Shown in pieces: positions 22,555-30,734 of a DNA stretch of 37,148 bases. The notes under the pieces were generated by a model. It saw only the letters and a program-made list of their open reading frames with translations. It did not search any database and had not been told where the DNA came from. Each line of letters opens with the position of its first letter. The stretch's first letter is position 1. The position numbers and the translations under genes were made by a program. Source of the DNA: an uncultured bacterium (lineage in GTDB: Bacteria > Cyanobacteriota > Vampirovibrionia > Gastranaerophilales > Gastranaerophilaceae); assembly GCA_903885635.1 (NCBI GenBank), contig CAISJE010000180.1:1-37148 (forward strand). Reading direction: 5' to 3'.

Positions 22555-23301
22555 ATGATAACAAGAACAAGTTTAGAAGAACTGGTTGCAAAATATGAAA
22601 CAACGGAGTTTATCAAAGATGACCCGATTCAATTTGCGCATAGGTTTATAACCCCCCAAGATGTTGAGATTGCGGCATTTTTAGCTTCTCTTTTTGCATA
22701 TGGGAACAGAAAAGTTTTCATAAAAAAACTTGATGAACTGTTTAAAATAATGGAAAACAAGCCTCTTGAATTTGTGCTTGATTTTGAGTCGAATTCGTTA
22801 AGAGGTTTCAACTATCGATTTGCAAAAGATTTTGACATTATTGAAGTTTTTAACATTTTACATAAATTATACAAAGAAGATGGCAGGTTGAGGGCTTTGT
22901 TTGAACACGGTTGGGGGCTTGACAATTCTATTTTGACTATGTTACAGACGGTCACAGACTATTTTTATTCAAACGTTCAAAATAAGGTTGGCATGGGGTT
23001 TTATCACCTGATTCCTAATCCTAAAAATGGTGGTGCGGTGAAAAGAATGAACATGTTTTTGCGCTGGATGGTGAGAAAAGGACCTGTTGACTTAGGTTTA
23101 TGGGATTTTCTTCCGACTGGAGAACTGTTAATCCCGATTGATGTTCATGTCGCTCGAATTTCAAGAGAAATGGGATTACTCAAGAGAAACAGTAATGATT
23201 TTAAGGCAGTTTTAGAGCTAACCAAAACCTTAAAACAATTCGACCCTGATGATCCCGTAAAATTCGACTTTGCCATGTTCGGCTTGGGGATAAGCGGTTA
23301 A
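22555..23301 (+). CDS. TIGR02757 (DUF2400) family protein
   Basis: A 248-residue conserved protein of the TIGR02757 family, function unknown. Family segments include DDPIQFAHRF, EIAAFLASLFAYGNRKVFI, NFNYRF-type RGFNYRFAKD, GAVKRMNMFLRWMVRKGPVDLGLWDF, LLIPIDVHVARISREMGLL and the terminal DDPVKFDFAMFGLGI. It resembles helical DNA-glycosylase-like folds in some descriptions, but I see no catalytic motif that would prove this. It is isolated: repeats upstream and a convergent gene directly abutting its stop. Confidence 0.85.
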   Translation: MITRTSLEELVAKYETTEFIKDDPIQFAHRFITPQDVEIAAFLASLFAYGNRKVFIKKLDELFKIMENKPLEFVLDFESNSLRGFNYRFAKDFDIIEVFNILHKLYKEDGRLRALFEHGWGLDNSILTMLQTVTDYFYSNVQNKVGMGFYHLIPNPKNGGAVKRMNMFLRWMVRKGPVDLGLWDFLPTGELLIPIDVHVARISREMGLLKRNSNDFKAVLELTKTLKQFDPDDPVKFDFAMFGLGISG

Positions 23302-24318
23302 TTATGTTATTACACCATTTCTAATTTCCCCGTTAAGAAACGAAGTTATGTTATTCATCGTGATGTTTAAGATTCTATCTTGCGCTTCTTGAGTATTATA
23401 GGCTATGTGCGGTGTTACAACAACATTATGCAGTTTTAGCAATCTGTCGTTAATAAGCGTTTGTCTTATAACATCATCCGTCAAATAATCAAAATCCAAG
23501 GTTGTCTCCGGTTGAGTAAAAATATTCTCTGACTCTAAAACATCAAGCCCCGCACCGAAAATCCTGTTTTCGGATAATGCTTCATACAAAGCTTTTGTAT
23601 CTATTAATTCCCCTCGTGCGGTGTTTACAAGGATTGCCTGAGGTTTCATTAATTTAATTTTTTCCGCATCTATCATATGCAAATTATCTTTAGTAAGCGG
23701 AGCGTGCAGTGAAATAACATCCGAATTTTTTAAAAGTTCGTCCAATTCGACATATTTAACCCCATATTTTTCCACAAGCGTATTTTGGGGATATATGTCA
23801 TAAGATAAAACTTCCATCCCAACACCTTTGGCAATCCTGACAACCTCTCTTCCGATTGCACCTGTCCCGATTATGCCGATATTTTTATTTTTGAGTTCCA
23901 GCCCCGTGTAAATATCACGGTTAAGGTGTTCATTTTTTAAGTTCATATAAGAGCGAGAAATTTTCCTCATAACATCAAGCATTAAGCCGAACGCAAATTC
24001 TGCCACAGTAACGTTTCCATAGCCAAATGAATTAACCACCTGAATGTTGTGCTCCTTACAGTAATCAATATCGATATGATTGAAGCCGACACTTCTTAGT
24101 GCGATTAGTTTAAGTTTTGGAAATTGTTTTAAAATCTTCGCATCCACTCTGGAAAAGGTAAAACAGGATAAAATCTCCGCCTGTTTTATTTCGTCGGTCA
24201 ATTGAGTTTTGTCGTTCAAAGGTTCTGCAAGCAGTTGGCACTCGAAATTTTTATCGCAAAAATTTTTAAGTTGTTCTGTTTCATTGTCTTTAACATCAAA
24301 AAATAATATTTTTTTCAT
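23302..24318 (-). CDS. D-2-hydroxyacid dehydrogenase (D-lactate dehydrogenase type)
   Basis: A 338-residue NAD-dependent D-isomer-specific 2-hydroxyacid dehydrogenase. The Rossmann fingerprint is in NIGIIGTGAIGREVVRIA; the substrate-binding region has ALRSVGFNHIDIDYC. The catalytic Arg lies in ILVNTARGELIDTKAL, Glu in the AGLDVLESE region, and His in VVVTPHIAYNTQEA. The combination of ALRSVGFNHID and a long C-terminal loop (FTQPETTLDFDYLTDD) is closest to fermentative D-lactate dehydrogenases, reducing pyruvate to D-lactate. 3-phosphoglycerate or glyoxylate specificity cannot be ruled out. It follows the flavoprotein gene by 10 bases and is convergent with the TIGR02757 gene. Confidence 0.88.
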   Translation of the reverse strand: MKKILFFDVKDNETEQLKNFCDKNFECQLLAEPLNDKTQLTDEIKQAEILSCFTFSRVDAKILKQFPKLKLIALRSVGFNHIDIDYCKEHNIQVVNSFGYGNVTVAEFAFGLMLDVMRKISRSYMNLKNEHLNRDIYTGLELKNKNIGIIGTGAIGREVVRIAKGVGMEVLSYDIYPQNTLVEKYGVKYVELDELLKNSDVISLHAPLTKDNLHMIDAEKIKLMKPQAILVNTARGELIDTKALYEALSENRIFGAGLDVLESENIFTQPETTLDFDYLTDDVIRQTLINDRLLKLHNVVVTPHIAYNTQEAQDRILNITMNNITSFLNGEIRNGVIT

Positions 24319-24328
24319 TATACACCTA

Positions 24329-24955
24329 TCATCTTATAAAATTCGTCATAATTTTAGTTTCTCTTTCAGGTAACGGGACAGAATTATTATGCAACAGTTT
24401 AATCAAAAACGCCATGTTTTTACCCAAAACCCTCATGATTTGAGTTCCTTCCTCATCTTTTAGAACTTCTCCGGGGTCTCTACCATGGATTACATTCCAA
24501 TAATTTGAAGACGCCAAAAACATTTCTGCGAGGGTGAAATAATGGTTTAAATGGTCGAATGTTGCCACCTCCCCTGAGCGTCTGCCCGCGACAACAGAAG
24601 CACCGACTTTATGCCTAAAAAGCCCGCCATTTGAACCTGCGACATAAAATGCTCGGTCAAGAAAACATTTCATAGTTCCCGCAATCGAAGCATAATAAAC
24701 AGGCGAGCCGATTATAATTCCATCGGCAGATTTCATTTTTTTGATTATTTCATTAACCTCATCATCAATAACGCATTTTTCATTTTTATTTTTGAAGCAA
24801 CCGCCGCAGGCAATACAACCGCGAATATTTTTGTTACCGATATGGATAATCTCGGTTGAAACCCCTTGATTTTCGAGTTCGTCCGTAACCATTTTTAGAG
24901 CATGATACGTATTTCCCTCTGATTTTGGACTACCGTTTATTGCTATAACTTTCAT
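24329..24955 (-). CDS. NAD(P)H-dependent iron-sulfur flavoprotein / FMN reductase
   Basis: A 208-residue flavodoxin-fold protein. The FMN phosphate loop is INGSPKSEGNTYHALK. It also has a Cys-rich stretch GCIACGGCFKNKNEKC (Cys47, 50, 53 and 61), compact enough to bind a 4Fe-4S cluster, as in Isf-type iron-sulfur flavoproteins. IIIGSPVYYASIAGTMKCF and the GRRSGEV segment are typical of the NADPH-dependent FMN reductase branch. Redox role in an anaerobe is likely; the substrate is unknown. A good Shine-Dalgarno (AGGAGGAA) precedes the ATG. It lies between rph and the dehydrogenase gene on the same strand. Confidence 0.88.
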   Translation of the reverse strand: MKVIAINGSPKSEGNTYHALKMVTDELENQGVSTEIIHIGNKNIRGCIACGGCFKNKNEKCVIDDEVNEIIKKMKSADGIIIGSPVYYASIAGTMKCFLDRAFYVAGSNGGLFRHKVGASVVAGRRSGEVATFDHLNHYFTLAEMFLASSNYWNVIHGRDPGEVLKDEEGTQIMRVLGKNMAFLIKLLHNNSVPLPERETKIMTNFIR

Positions 24956-24980
24956 AATATTTCCTCCTGTTTAACATATA

Positions 24981-25673
24981 TTAGTATTTATTAATTATTT
25001 GCGCAATCCCTTTTTGGGCGGTTTCAAATATTTCCAGCATTTGTTCTTTTGAAAACGGTTCACCCTCGGCGGTTGTTTGAAACTCGATTATTTTTCCGCT
25101 TTTGGTTAAAACCACGTTAGCGTCGGCTTGTGCGGAAGAATCTTCCTCATAATTCAAATCCAATCTGATTTCGCCTTTGACAATTCCGACAGAAATAGCT
25201 CCAATAGGTTCAATTATTGGATTTTCCTTTAATTTTCCCTCTTTAATTAATTTTTCAACCGCATCTTTAAGCGCCAAAAAACCTCCGCATATACTTGCTG
25301 TTCTTGTGCCTCCGTCGGCTTGGATTACATCCGCATCAACAATTATAGTTATTTCAGGCATTTTCTCTAAATCAACGCAAGCTCTAAGGCTTCTTCCGAT
25401 AAGCCGTTGGATTTCCTGCGTACGACCGGAAACGCTTGTTCTCTCACGTTTGCATCTTGTGTTAGTTGATGATGGCAAAAGCGAATATTCAGCTGATACC
25501 CATCCGCTTTTTGCATCTTTTTCCATCCACTTAGGCTTTGAAAAGTCAACCGACGCCGTTGTGATAACTTTTGTATCGCCAAACTCTACCAAAACAGAGC
25601 CTAATGCGTGTTTTGTAAAATCCCTTGTGAATTTAATTTCTCTTGTTTCTTTGTTTTGTCTGTTGTTTCTCAT
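24981..25673 (-). CDS. rph: Ribonuclease PH
   Basis: RNase PH removes 3' nucleotides from tRNA precursors by phosphorolysis. The 230-residue protein has GSVLVEFGDTKVITTASVD, WVSAEYSLLPSSTNTR, the phosphate-binding Arg pair in SGRTQEIQRLIGRSLRACVD, DADVIQADGGTRTASICGG, and LDLNYEEDSSAQADANVVLT near the C-terminus. I start at MRNNRQN rather than 13 residues earlier, because the longer form would overlap the preceding gene and homology starts here. It lies 17 bases after a small zinc-ribbon gene and probably shares its transcript. Confidence 0.95.
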   Translation of the reverse strand: MRNNRQNKETREIKFTRDFTKHALGSVLVEFGDTKVITTASVDFSKPKWMEKDAKSGWVSAEYSLLPSSTNTRCKRERTSVSGRTQEIQRLIGRSLRACVDLEKMPEITIIVDADVIQADGGTRTASICGGFLALKDAVEKLIKEGKLKENPIIEPIGAISVGIVKGEIRLDLNYEEDSSAQADANVVLTKSGKIIEFQTTAEGEPFSKEQMLEIFETAQKGIAQIINKY

Positions 25674-25690
25674 CTTTTCTTCTTTCTTTT

Positions 25691-25912
25691 TTACCCATCC
25701 CCATAGTCCCAAGTATAAATCTGTCCGCAGTATCTACATACCGCATGTTCGTTCATAAACGCCAAGTCAGGTATAAACGTATACCCGTCCACCGTTATTT
25801 GAATTTCGTTTTTTTGATTGTATTTTTGTACAAATTTTTTGTCGCCCTTGTAATCAGGCGAAAACATCAGTTCAAATTTGTCAATCGATTTACAGTTTTT
25901 ACAGATGAACAT
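25691..25912 (-). CDS. Small zinc-ribbon-like protein
   Basis: A 73-residue protein with CKNC at residues 4-7 and CRYC at 59-62, a spacing compatible with a single zinc ribbon. The middle is charged (YKGDKKFVQKYNQKNEIQI). AAAGGTG lies upstream of the ATG. It sits between a membrane protein gene (15 bases) and rph (17 bases) on the same strand, supporting real expression. No family is recognised; function is unknown. Confidence 0.7.
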   Translation of the reverse strand: MFICKNCKSIDKFELMFSPDYKGDKKFVQKYNQKNEIQITVDGYTFIPDLAFMNEHAVCRYCGQIYTWDYGDG

Positions 25913-25927
25913 TTAACATTTCACCTT

Positions 25928-26863
25928 TCACTTCTCACTGCTTTCAGCCCTATTCAAAATTCTTTTATCCAACTTCATTTCTGCCTTATTCAGGTTTTTA
26001 TACCACAAAGCCCAACAAATACTTCTTAAAGGTAAAGTCAAACATATAACGATATACCCCAAAGACAAACTTACAACTCCTTTTGCAATTAATAACGAGG
26101 TTATTTGATAAGCCGTTGGAGTTTGTAAAAGCATCTTGTTTATTTCATCTATTGGCAGTTGATTTGCCCAAATATCAAGCGGGATTGCCAAAAACCCGAT
26201 AATATTAACGGTTTCGAACAAAAAATTAATTAATTCCGGCAAAATCCAGTAAGTTAACGCACCCAATAAAATCATAAGCCCTAAAGTTCTTGCAAAATTT
26301 CCTTTGATAATTACAGTGCTTTTCTGAAAACATTCCAAAGGTGATTTGTCCGGCTCAAATGTGAAAACCTGAAAAATTAGAACAAAATACACAAACAAAA
26401 TTCCGGCTATCACCCAGAACAAAGGAAATGAGCCTAAAATTACAAAAAGCCCGAGTAAAAACCAAAGCCCTATAAATCTAGCCGTCTGTCTTGTGATTAA
26501 TTCGGTGTGCGCCGGAAAATCATAAACTTTGCCCGATTTGAGCAAATTCTCGACCATAGAATTAACCGCCCCGTAAGCGACCAAGTAATCCCAAAATGCC
26601 TTGGCAAAAATCAATAATCCGGGAAGAGTTATTATAAACAAAACTAAAAAAATCATGGAAAAATTGTCAAAAAGCCCGCCTTGCACGATAAATTTGGGTA
26701 AATTTGCGGCATATAAAAAAGCAGCGAACAAAGTTAAAAATATTCCGAAAATTTGCCCAAATACAGGAAACGCCATATATTTAAAAAAACTTCCGAAATT
26801 TGTAAAATATAATTTAACACCTTGTCCAAAAATTTCAAAAACACTATCTTTTATCTTCGCCAT
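25928..26863 (-). CDS. Multi-pass membrane protein of unknown function
   Basis: A 311-residue protein with about six predicted membrane helices (near 30-53, 68-92, 125-145, 146-166, 190-212 and 255-285). The start MAKIKDSVFEIFGQGVKLYF is an amphipathic lead-in. The loop PLECFQKSTVIIKGNFART, just before a hydrophobic helix, resembles the repeated motif of YciC/DUF975 and glycerophosphodiesterase membrane-domain proteins, but no catalytic domain is attached. It is the first gene of a compact minus-strand set with the zinc-ribbon and rph genes, and is divergent from the PHP gene. Confidence 0.75.
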   Translation of the reverse strand: MAKIKDSVFEIFGQGVKLYFTNFGSFFKYMAFPVFGQIFGIFLTLFAAFLYAANLPKFIVQGGLFDNFSMIFLVLFIITLPGLLIFAKAFWDYLVAYGAVNSMVENLLKSGKVYDFPAHTELITRQTARFIGLWFLLGLFVILGSFPLFWVIAGILFVYFVLIFQVFTFEPDKSPLECFQKSTVIIKGNFARTLGLMILLGALTYWILPELINFLFETVNIIGFLAIPLDIWANQLPIDEINKMLLQTPTAYQITSLLIAKGVVSLSLGYIVICLTLPLRSICWALWYKNLNKAEMKLDKRILNRAESSEK

Positions 26864-26915
26864 TATTTACCCCCGCTCATGTTTGTTTTATTATAGTTTA
26901 GTATAAATAAAATTT

Positions 26916-27578
26916 ATGCACAAGAAGTATCGCCGACATAATAAAATGAAAAAAAATTACAAAGACTTAATTAAATCATTCACAAGCAACGACTACAAAA
27001 GTAGCGTCAATCTTCATATCCATTCGACTTTTTCTGACGGAACAGTGGATGCAAAAGAACTTGTTGAACAGGCAAAAGCTAAAGGGCTTCAATATATTGC
27101 GATTTCGGATCACAATACACTCAATGCTTATTTACAAACGGATATTTTAAAAGAAGATATTTTAATCCCCGCTATTGAGTTTGATTGCTGGTTTGGGACA
27201 GTGTTTTTACACATGCTTGGGTATGGAATTGATGTGAATAACTCTGAATTGCAGGCTTTATGTGCAAAAACAAAGCGTGGTACTGAGGCTGATTGGGTGA
27301 GAATTTTCTCAATGAACCACCCCAAAAAAGTTATAAAAGCAATCCATAATGCAGGTGGAATAGCCGTTTTGGCACACCCTGCATGTTGTTTTACCGCAAG
27401 TCTTAATAAATTGGTTAAAAACCTTGTTAAATTAGGCTTGGACGGGATAGAGGTTTATTATCCGTATGCCAGACACCGCAAAATCGTTAAATTTCACAAA
27501 ATAAAAGCAGTGAAAAGACTTGCGGATAAGTACAATTTAATCAAAACCGGCGGAACAGATGAACACGGGGCATTGTGA
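26916..27578 (+). CDS. PHP-domain metal-dependent phosphoesterase
   Basis: A 220-residue protein of the PHP family, close to the TrpH/RNase AM branch that hydrolyses 3',5'-nucleotide bisphosphates or short RNAs. Metal ligands are visible: HIHSTFSDG, AISDHNT, the Glu in PAIEFDC, AVLAHPAC and the terminal GGTDEHG. The protein ends five residues after that last motif, shorter than the usual 270-290. Start choice is uncertain: neither this ATG nor the one at 26946 has a Shine-Dalgarno, and the PHP domain begins after both. Divergent from the membrane protein gene. Confidence 0.82.
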   Translation: MHKKYRRHNKMKKNYKDLIKSFTSNDYKSSVNLHIHSTFSDGTVDAKELVEQAKAKGLQYIAISDHNTLNAYLQTDILKEDILIPAIEFDCWFGTVFLHMLGYGIDVNNSELQALCAKTKRGTEADWVRIFSMNHPKKVIKAIHNAGGIAVLAHPACCFTASLNKLVKNLVKLGLDGIEVYYPYARHRKIVKFHKIKAVKRLADKYNLIKTGGTDEHGAL

Positions 27579-27623
27579 TATCGAGTTAAAAGATAAACTC
27601 GGGAATATATAAATTTTTGTAAA

Positions 27624-27688
27624 CTTTATATATAAATAGCATATAAAAAGTCAATATTTTTTGGCTTTCTCCCTTTATATATACATAG
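27624..27688. repeat. Near-identical 16-bp direct repeats upstream of the 27710 gene
   Basis: CTTTATATATAAATAG at 27624-27639 and CTTTATATATACATAG at 27673-27688 differ at one base and are 49 bp apart. Both are AT-rich and could contain -10 elements or operators for the following small gene. Confidence 0.5.
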
Positions 27689-27709
27689 AGATTAAAGAGA
27701 GAATAAAAA

Positions 27710-27976
27710 ATGTCAACATTATTACTTAGTCAAAAAATTTATTCAGAAGAAGATAAAGAGTTTTCAGATATTTTAAATACTGTTGATGTAAATAAAAAAA
27801 AGTTTGTAATATTTTTAAATAGTCAATCAATTTCAGATAGATATAAAGAAGTTTCAGAAGTTTTGAACACTGTTGAATTAAACAAAAAAGATGTGAGGCA
27901 AAAAACAATGAAAGAAATGATGGAAGAATCATTTTTTCACGGTGCAAGCTGGCTTGGTTCAAACTTCATAGCATAG
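27710..27976 (+). CDS. Small protein with an internal duplication
   Basis: An 88-residue protein of no recognised family. Residues 16-30 (KEFSDILNTVDVNKK) and 46-60 (KEVSEVLNTVELNKK) are repeats exactly 30 residues apart, suggesting an internal tandem duplication. The C-terminus (KEMMEESFFHGASWLGSNFIA) is different and ends hydrophobic. A GAGAGAAT ribosome-site region precedes the ATG and a strong terminator follows, so it is probably a real monocistronic gene. No signal peptide. Function unknown. Confidence 0.7.
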   Translation: MSTLLLSQKIYSEEDKEFSDILNTVDVNKKKFVIFLNSQSISDRYKEVSEVLNTVELNKKDVRQKTMKEMMEESFFHGASWLGSNFIA

Positions 27977-28013
27977 ATTTATTAAGGATGGGGAAAATTT
28001 ATATTGGTATTTT

Positions 28014-28038
28014 AAGCGGACGATGTCCGCTTTTTTTT
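28014..28038 (+). terminator. Intrinsic terminator after the 27710 gene
   Basis: AGCGGAC and GTCCGCT pair over a 3-nt loop and are followed by eight T. It ends two bases before the stop of the convergent class II aldolase gene, for which its tail is poor. Confidence 0.9.
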
Positions 28039-28039
28039 A

Positions 28040-28663
28040 TTAATTTTTTAATGCTTTAATTTCTGCTACTTCTTTTTCGTTCAGCAAAACAGCCCCGCCC
28101 AATAGTTTTGCATTTAATACTATCTGAGCGTAGGATTCCGCAAGCTCAAGTTTTAAATAAGCTTGAGCTAAATCAACATCCCCGACAATAAAGCCATGAT
28201 TTGCCATTAAAATTGCATTATACTTGTCAAAATATTTAGCCGTATTATTCACAAGTTCCATTGAAGAAGGTAGAGCATAATCGGCAAGTGGTATTTCTCC
28301 GAAGTAATATACATTTTCTGCCATAACCGGTTCTTCTAACCCTTTTTTTGCCGCTGCAAAAGAACTTAAAAAAGTCGGATGAACATGTATTATAGCATTA
28401 ATATCAGCCCTTTTTTTGTAAAACTCGACATGTAACATTTTTTCACTTGAAGCTTTTTGTTTACCTTCAATAAGTTTACCCTCAAAATCAATTACGACTA
28501 AATCGTCATAACTCAAATTACCGTTTGATACACCAGACGCCGTTATAATTATTTTATCCTGATATCTCAATGATATATTCCCTGATGTCCCAGGGGAAAA
28601 ACCTTTGCAATCAATAATATCAGCATATCTGATTATTTCATTTTTAATTTGTTCCAAATTCAT
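28040..28663 (-). CDS. Class II aldolase/adducin family protein
   Basis: A 207-residue zinc-dependent aldolase or epimerase of the FucA/AraD/MtnB superfamily. Family features include GFSPGTSGNISLRYQDK, IITASGVSNGNLSYDDLVVID, SSEKMLHVEFYKKR, the zinc pair in IIHVHPTFLSSFA and the third His in LMANHGFIVG. Likely substrates are a deoxy- or pentulose phosphate (for example fuculose-1-phosphate), but the specific enzyme cannot be chosen from these residues. It overlaps the upstream LptD-like gene by 4 bp, which is an odd partner. Confidence 0.85.
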   Translation of the reverse strand: MNLEQIKNEIIRYADIIDCKGFSPGTSGNISLRYQDKIIITASGVSNGNLSYDDLVVIDFEGKLIEGKQKASSEKMLHVEFYKKRADINAIIHVHPTFLSSFAAAKKGLEEPVMAENVYYFGEIPLADYALPSSMELVNNTAKYFDKYNAILMANHGFIVGDVDLAQAYLKLELAESYAQIVLNAKLLGGAVLLNEKEVAEIKALKN

Positions 28664-30717
28664 AACGCCTCTTTTATATTAATAACTTCCGCCTTTTCAA
28701 CTCCTATCTCCGTATCATCTGTTGTTGAAGAAAAAGCCTGTTGCTGATTATTGTCATCTTTATTTTTGCCCAAGGTTCCAGGATTTTTTATAACCATTTT
28801 TTTATAATCAATTGTTGTTCCTTTTGCATCCAAATGAAGTGCCATAGTAACAAAGGACTGCTGTCTTACGGTATCATAACCTATATTTAATTTTATATCA
28901 TCAGGTCCGATACCAAAGTAAAATCCATTTTCCTGAATCATGTTTCCATCCCAACTATCTTGAGATAAATTAAGCGAACCAAGCCAAGAGAGAGTTAAAT
29001 ATTTGCACAATCTAACACTTTCGCGTAAATAAACATTCGAACGGCCGTACATATATCGGTCAAACGCAAGAAGGGGGGTTTTATCATCATAAGCCGAAAG
29101 AAAGTATCCGACATCCTGCATCCAGTTTTTATATTGAGTGTGCAGTCGTGGACCGATTCTTGCAACCATTTGCGTATCACCCGTTCCGTAAACTGCCGCA
29201 CTGCCTTGTCCAACCATTTCAAATCGAGTATTAAAAGGGCTTGTTGTTTCACTATTTAATGTATAAAGAGTTTGTGCTACTTCACCCATATACTTAAATC
29301 TCATAGTCCCGACACTACCCTCGCCATCCAATAATGGTCCTTTGGCATTACCATCTTGCGCATACGCTGCTGCAACACGATGAGAAAACATCATACCTTT
29401 ACCTTTTCCTATAAAATCCTGATTATAAAATTCATCATGATAGACCAATTCACCTAATAATTTAGGCATTCTAAATCCCATAAACCAATCGTCCATATAG
29501 GAATTAGAGGCATACTGGAAATATAAATTATCATCAAGTTTTTGCAAACCACGCATAATAAAAACCTGATTAGCGGTGCCGTAGCCCATGTCGGTTTTAT
29601 TTGTAGCACTTTTAAACTTAACAATACTACCAAAACCTAATTTGTTGTCAGCAGCGTTGTCGCCATTGCTTTGATAATTAACAATCGGAACTACTTTTAA
29701 AGTTGTACCTTTCGGGGTATCAAAAACAAATCCGGGACCCGCATACATGCCCATATTTGTTAAGGTTCCGAGTTCGGGGAAATCTGCCTCCATATAATCT
29801 TGGGATTTATTTGTGTGCATTGTTATTGTCGGAATAGTTCCTATTTTTTTTTCATTAAAATAAACTTCTGCATGTTTTAATGTGACAGTATCATGCTCCT
29901 TTTTCGAATTTATAATCAAATCATTAGTTTTTATCTTGAATTTTTCACCGTGGGAATCTTTTTTGTAATAGCTTTTATCTTTTTCATCAACGAACATTCT
30001 GTCCAAATCAGGTCCAAACATTTCTGCTTTTAAATCTATTCTGGTTTTTTTTGAAACTAGGAGGCTTCCTTGCTCTTGAATAATTTTATCTCCATACATG
30101 TAGCCCTTCTTCGCCTTAGCATGGATTTGGAAGAAATCAGTTACAGGTTCGTCTAAAAACGCATTTTCTTCATTCATATCTATTTGCATGTAATCACCGA
30201 AAAGCTCTTTTTTATCGCTGATTAAAACGACATTTCCGAACGCTTTTATAAGGTTAGAAGTCTGATTATAAACAACCTTATCTGCTTTTATCGTTGAATT
30301 ATTCTGAGGAAAAAACATAACGACATGTCCATCGGCTTGAAGCTCTGTTCTTTCTGCAAAATATTCCATAAAATCACAATCCAAAATAGCCTGATCATTT
30401 GAAGCAACAGCGTCCGCTTCCGTAGCAACAACTTTGGGTTTATTACGATTTTTAATCATCAATCTCAATTTTTTAACGGGAGGAATCGAACCATGCGTTT
30501 GCTGATTATCATTTGTTTTCCCATCAGATTTTTTCATTGTTGTTTTAGCTATTTTCGGGGTAAAAAAATTGTTTGTATATTGGTTAACATCATCAAACGC
30601 TTCCATTACCTGTTTCTTAGTCGCACTATCAGAAATCACTTTCCCCTCTTGAACAGCAAAAGCACGAGAGCTTGATGTAATTAAAATTATTCCTAATAAA
30701 AATATTTTATTTCTCAT
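28660..30717 (-). CDS. LptD/OstA-like outer-membrane assembly protein
   Basis: A 685-residue exported protein with a signal peptide (MRNKIFLLGIILITSSSRAFA). Residues about 108-265 form an OstA/LptA-type beta-jellyroll (LDCDFMEYFAERTELQADGH, IKADKVVYNQTSNLIKAFGN, LFGDYMQIDMNEENAF). The C-terminal ~400 residues alternate polar and aromatic residues, as in an outer-membrane beta-barrel (YFQYASNSYMDDWFMGFRMP, GRSNVYLRESVRLCKY). In Gram-negative bacteria LptD inserts LPS into the outer leaflet. The N-terminus has a Lys/Asp-rich stretch of unknown use. It supports a diderm envelope. The exact LptD role is an inference, since the barrel is too divergent to match by eye. Confidence 0.75.
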   Translation of the reverse strand: MRNKIFLLGIILITSSSRAFAVQEGKVISDSATKKQVMEAFDDVNQYTNNFFTPKIAKTTMKKSDGKTNDNQQTHGSIPPVKKLRLMIKNRNKPKVVATEADAVASNDQAILDCDFMEYFAERTELQADGHVVMFFPQNNSTIKADKVVYNQTSNLIKAFGNVVLISDKKELFGDYMQIDMNEENAFLDEPVTDFFQIHAKAKKGYMYGDKIIQEQGSLLVSKKTRIDLKAEMFGPDLDRMFVDEKDKSYYKKDSHGEKFKIKTNDLIINSKKEHDTVTLKHAEVYFNEKKIGTIPTITMHTNKSQDYMEADFPELGTLTNMGMYAGPGFVFDTPKGTTLKVVPIVNYQSNGDNAADNKLGFGSIVKFKSATNKTDMGYGTANQVFIMRGLQKLDDNLYFQYASNSYMDDWFMGFRMPKLLGELVYHDEFYNQDFIGKGKGMMFSHRVAAAYAQDGNAKGPLLDGEGSVGTMRFKYMGEVAQTLYTLNSETTSPFNTRFEMVGQGSAAVYGTGDTQMVARIGPRLHTQYKNWMQDVGYFLSAYDDKTPLLAFDRYMYGRSNVYLRESVRLCKYLTLSWLGSLNLSQDSWDGNMIQENGFYFGIGPDDIKLNIGYDTVRQQSFVTMALHLDAKGTTIDYKKMVIKNPGTLGKNKDDNNQQQAFSSTTDDTEIGVEKAEVINIKEAL

Positions 30718-30734
30718 ATATTTCTTCTTTCATT

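Noticed and set aside
22281-22616. Minus-strand reading frame with repeated TVHRSPF units
   Set aside because: The repeated residues are just the translation of the 7-bp tandem array (7 bp x 3 = 7 codons); it overlaps tadA and the next gene antisense and has no ribosome site.
25177-25758. Plus-strand 193-codon frame opposite rph
   Set aside because: Antisense to the clearly conserved RNase PH gene; composition looks like a reverse translation shadow.
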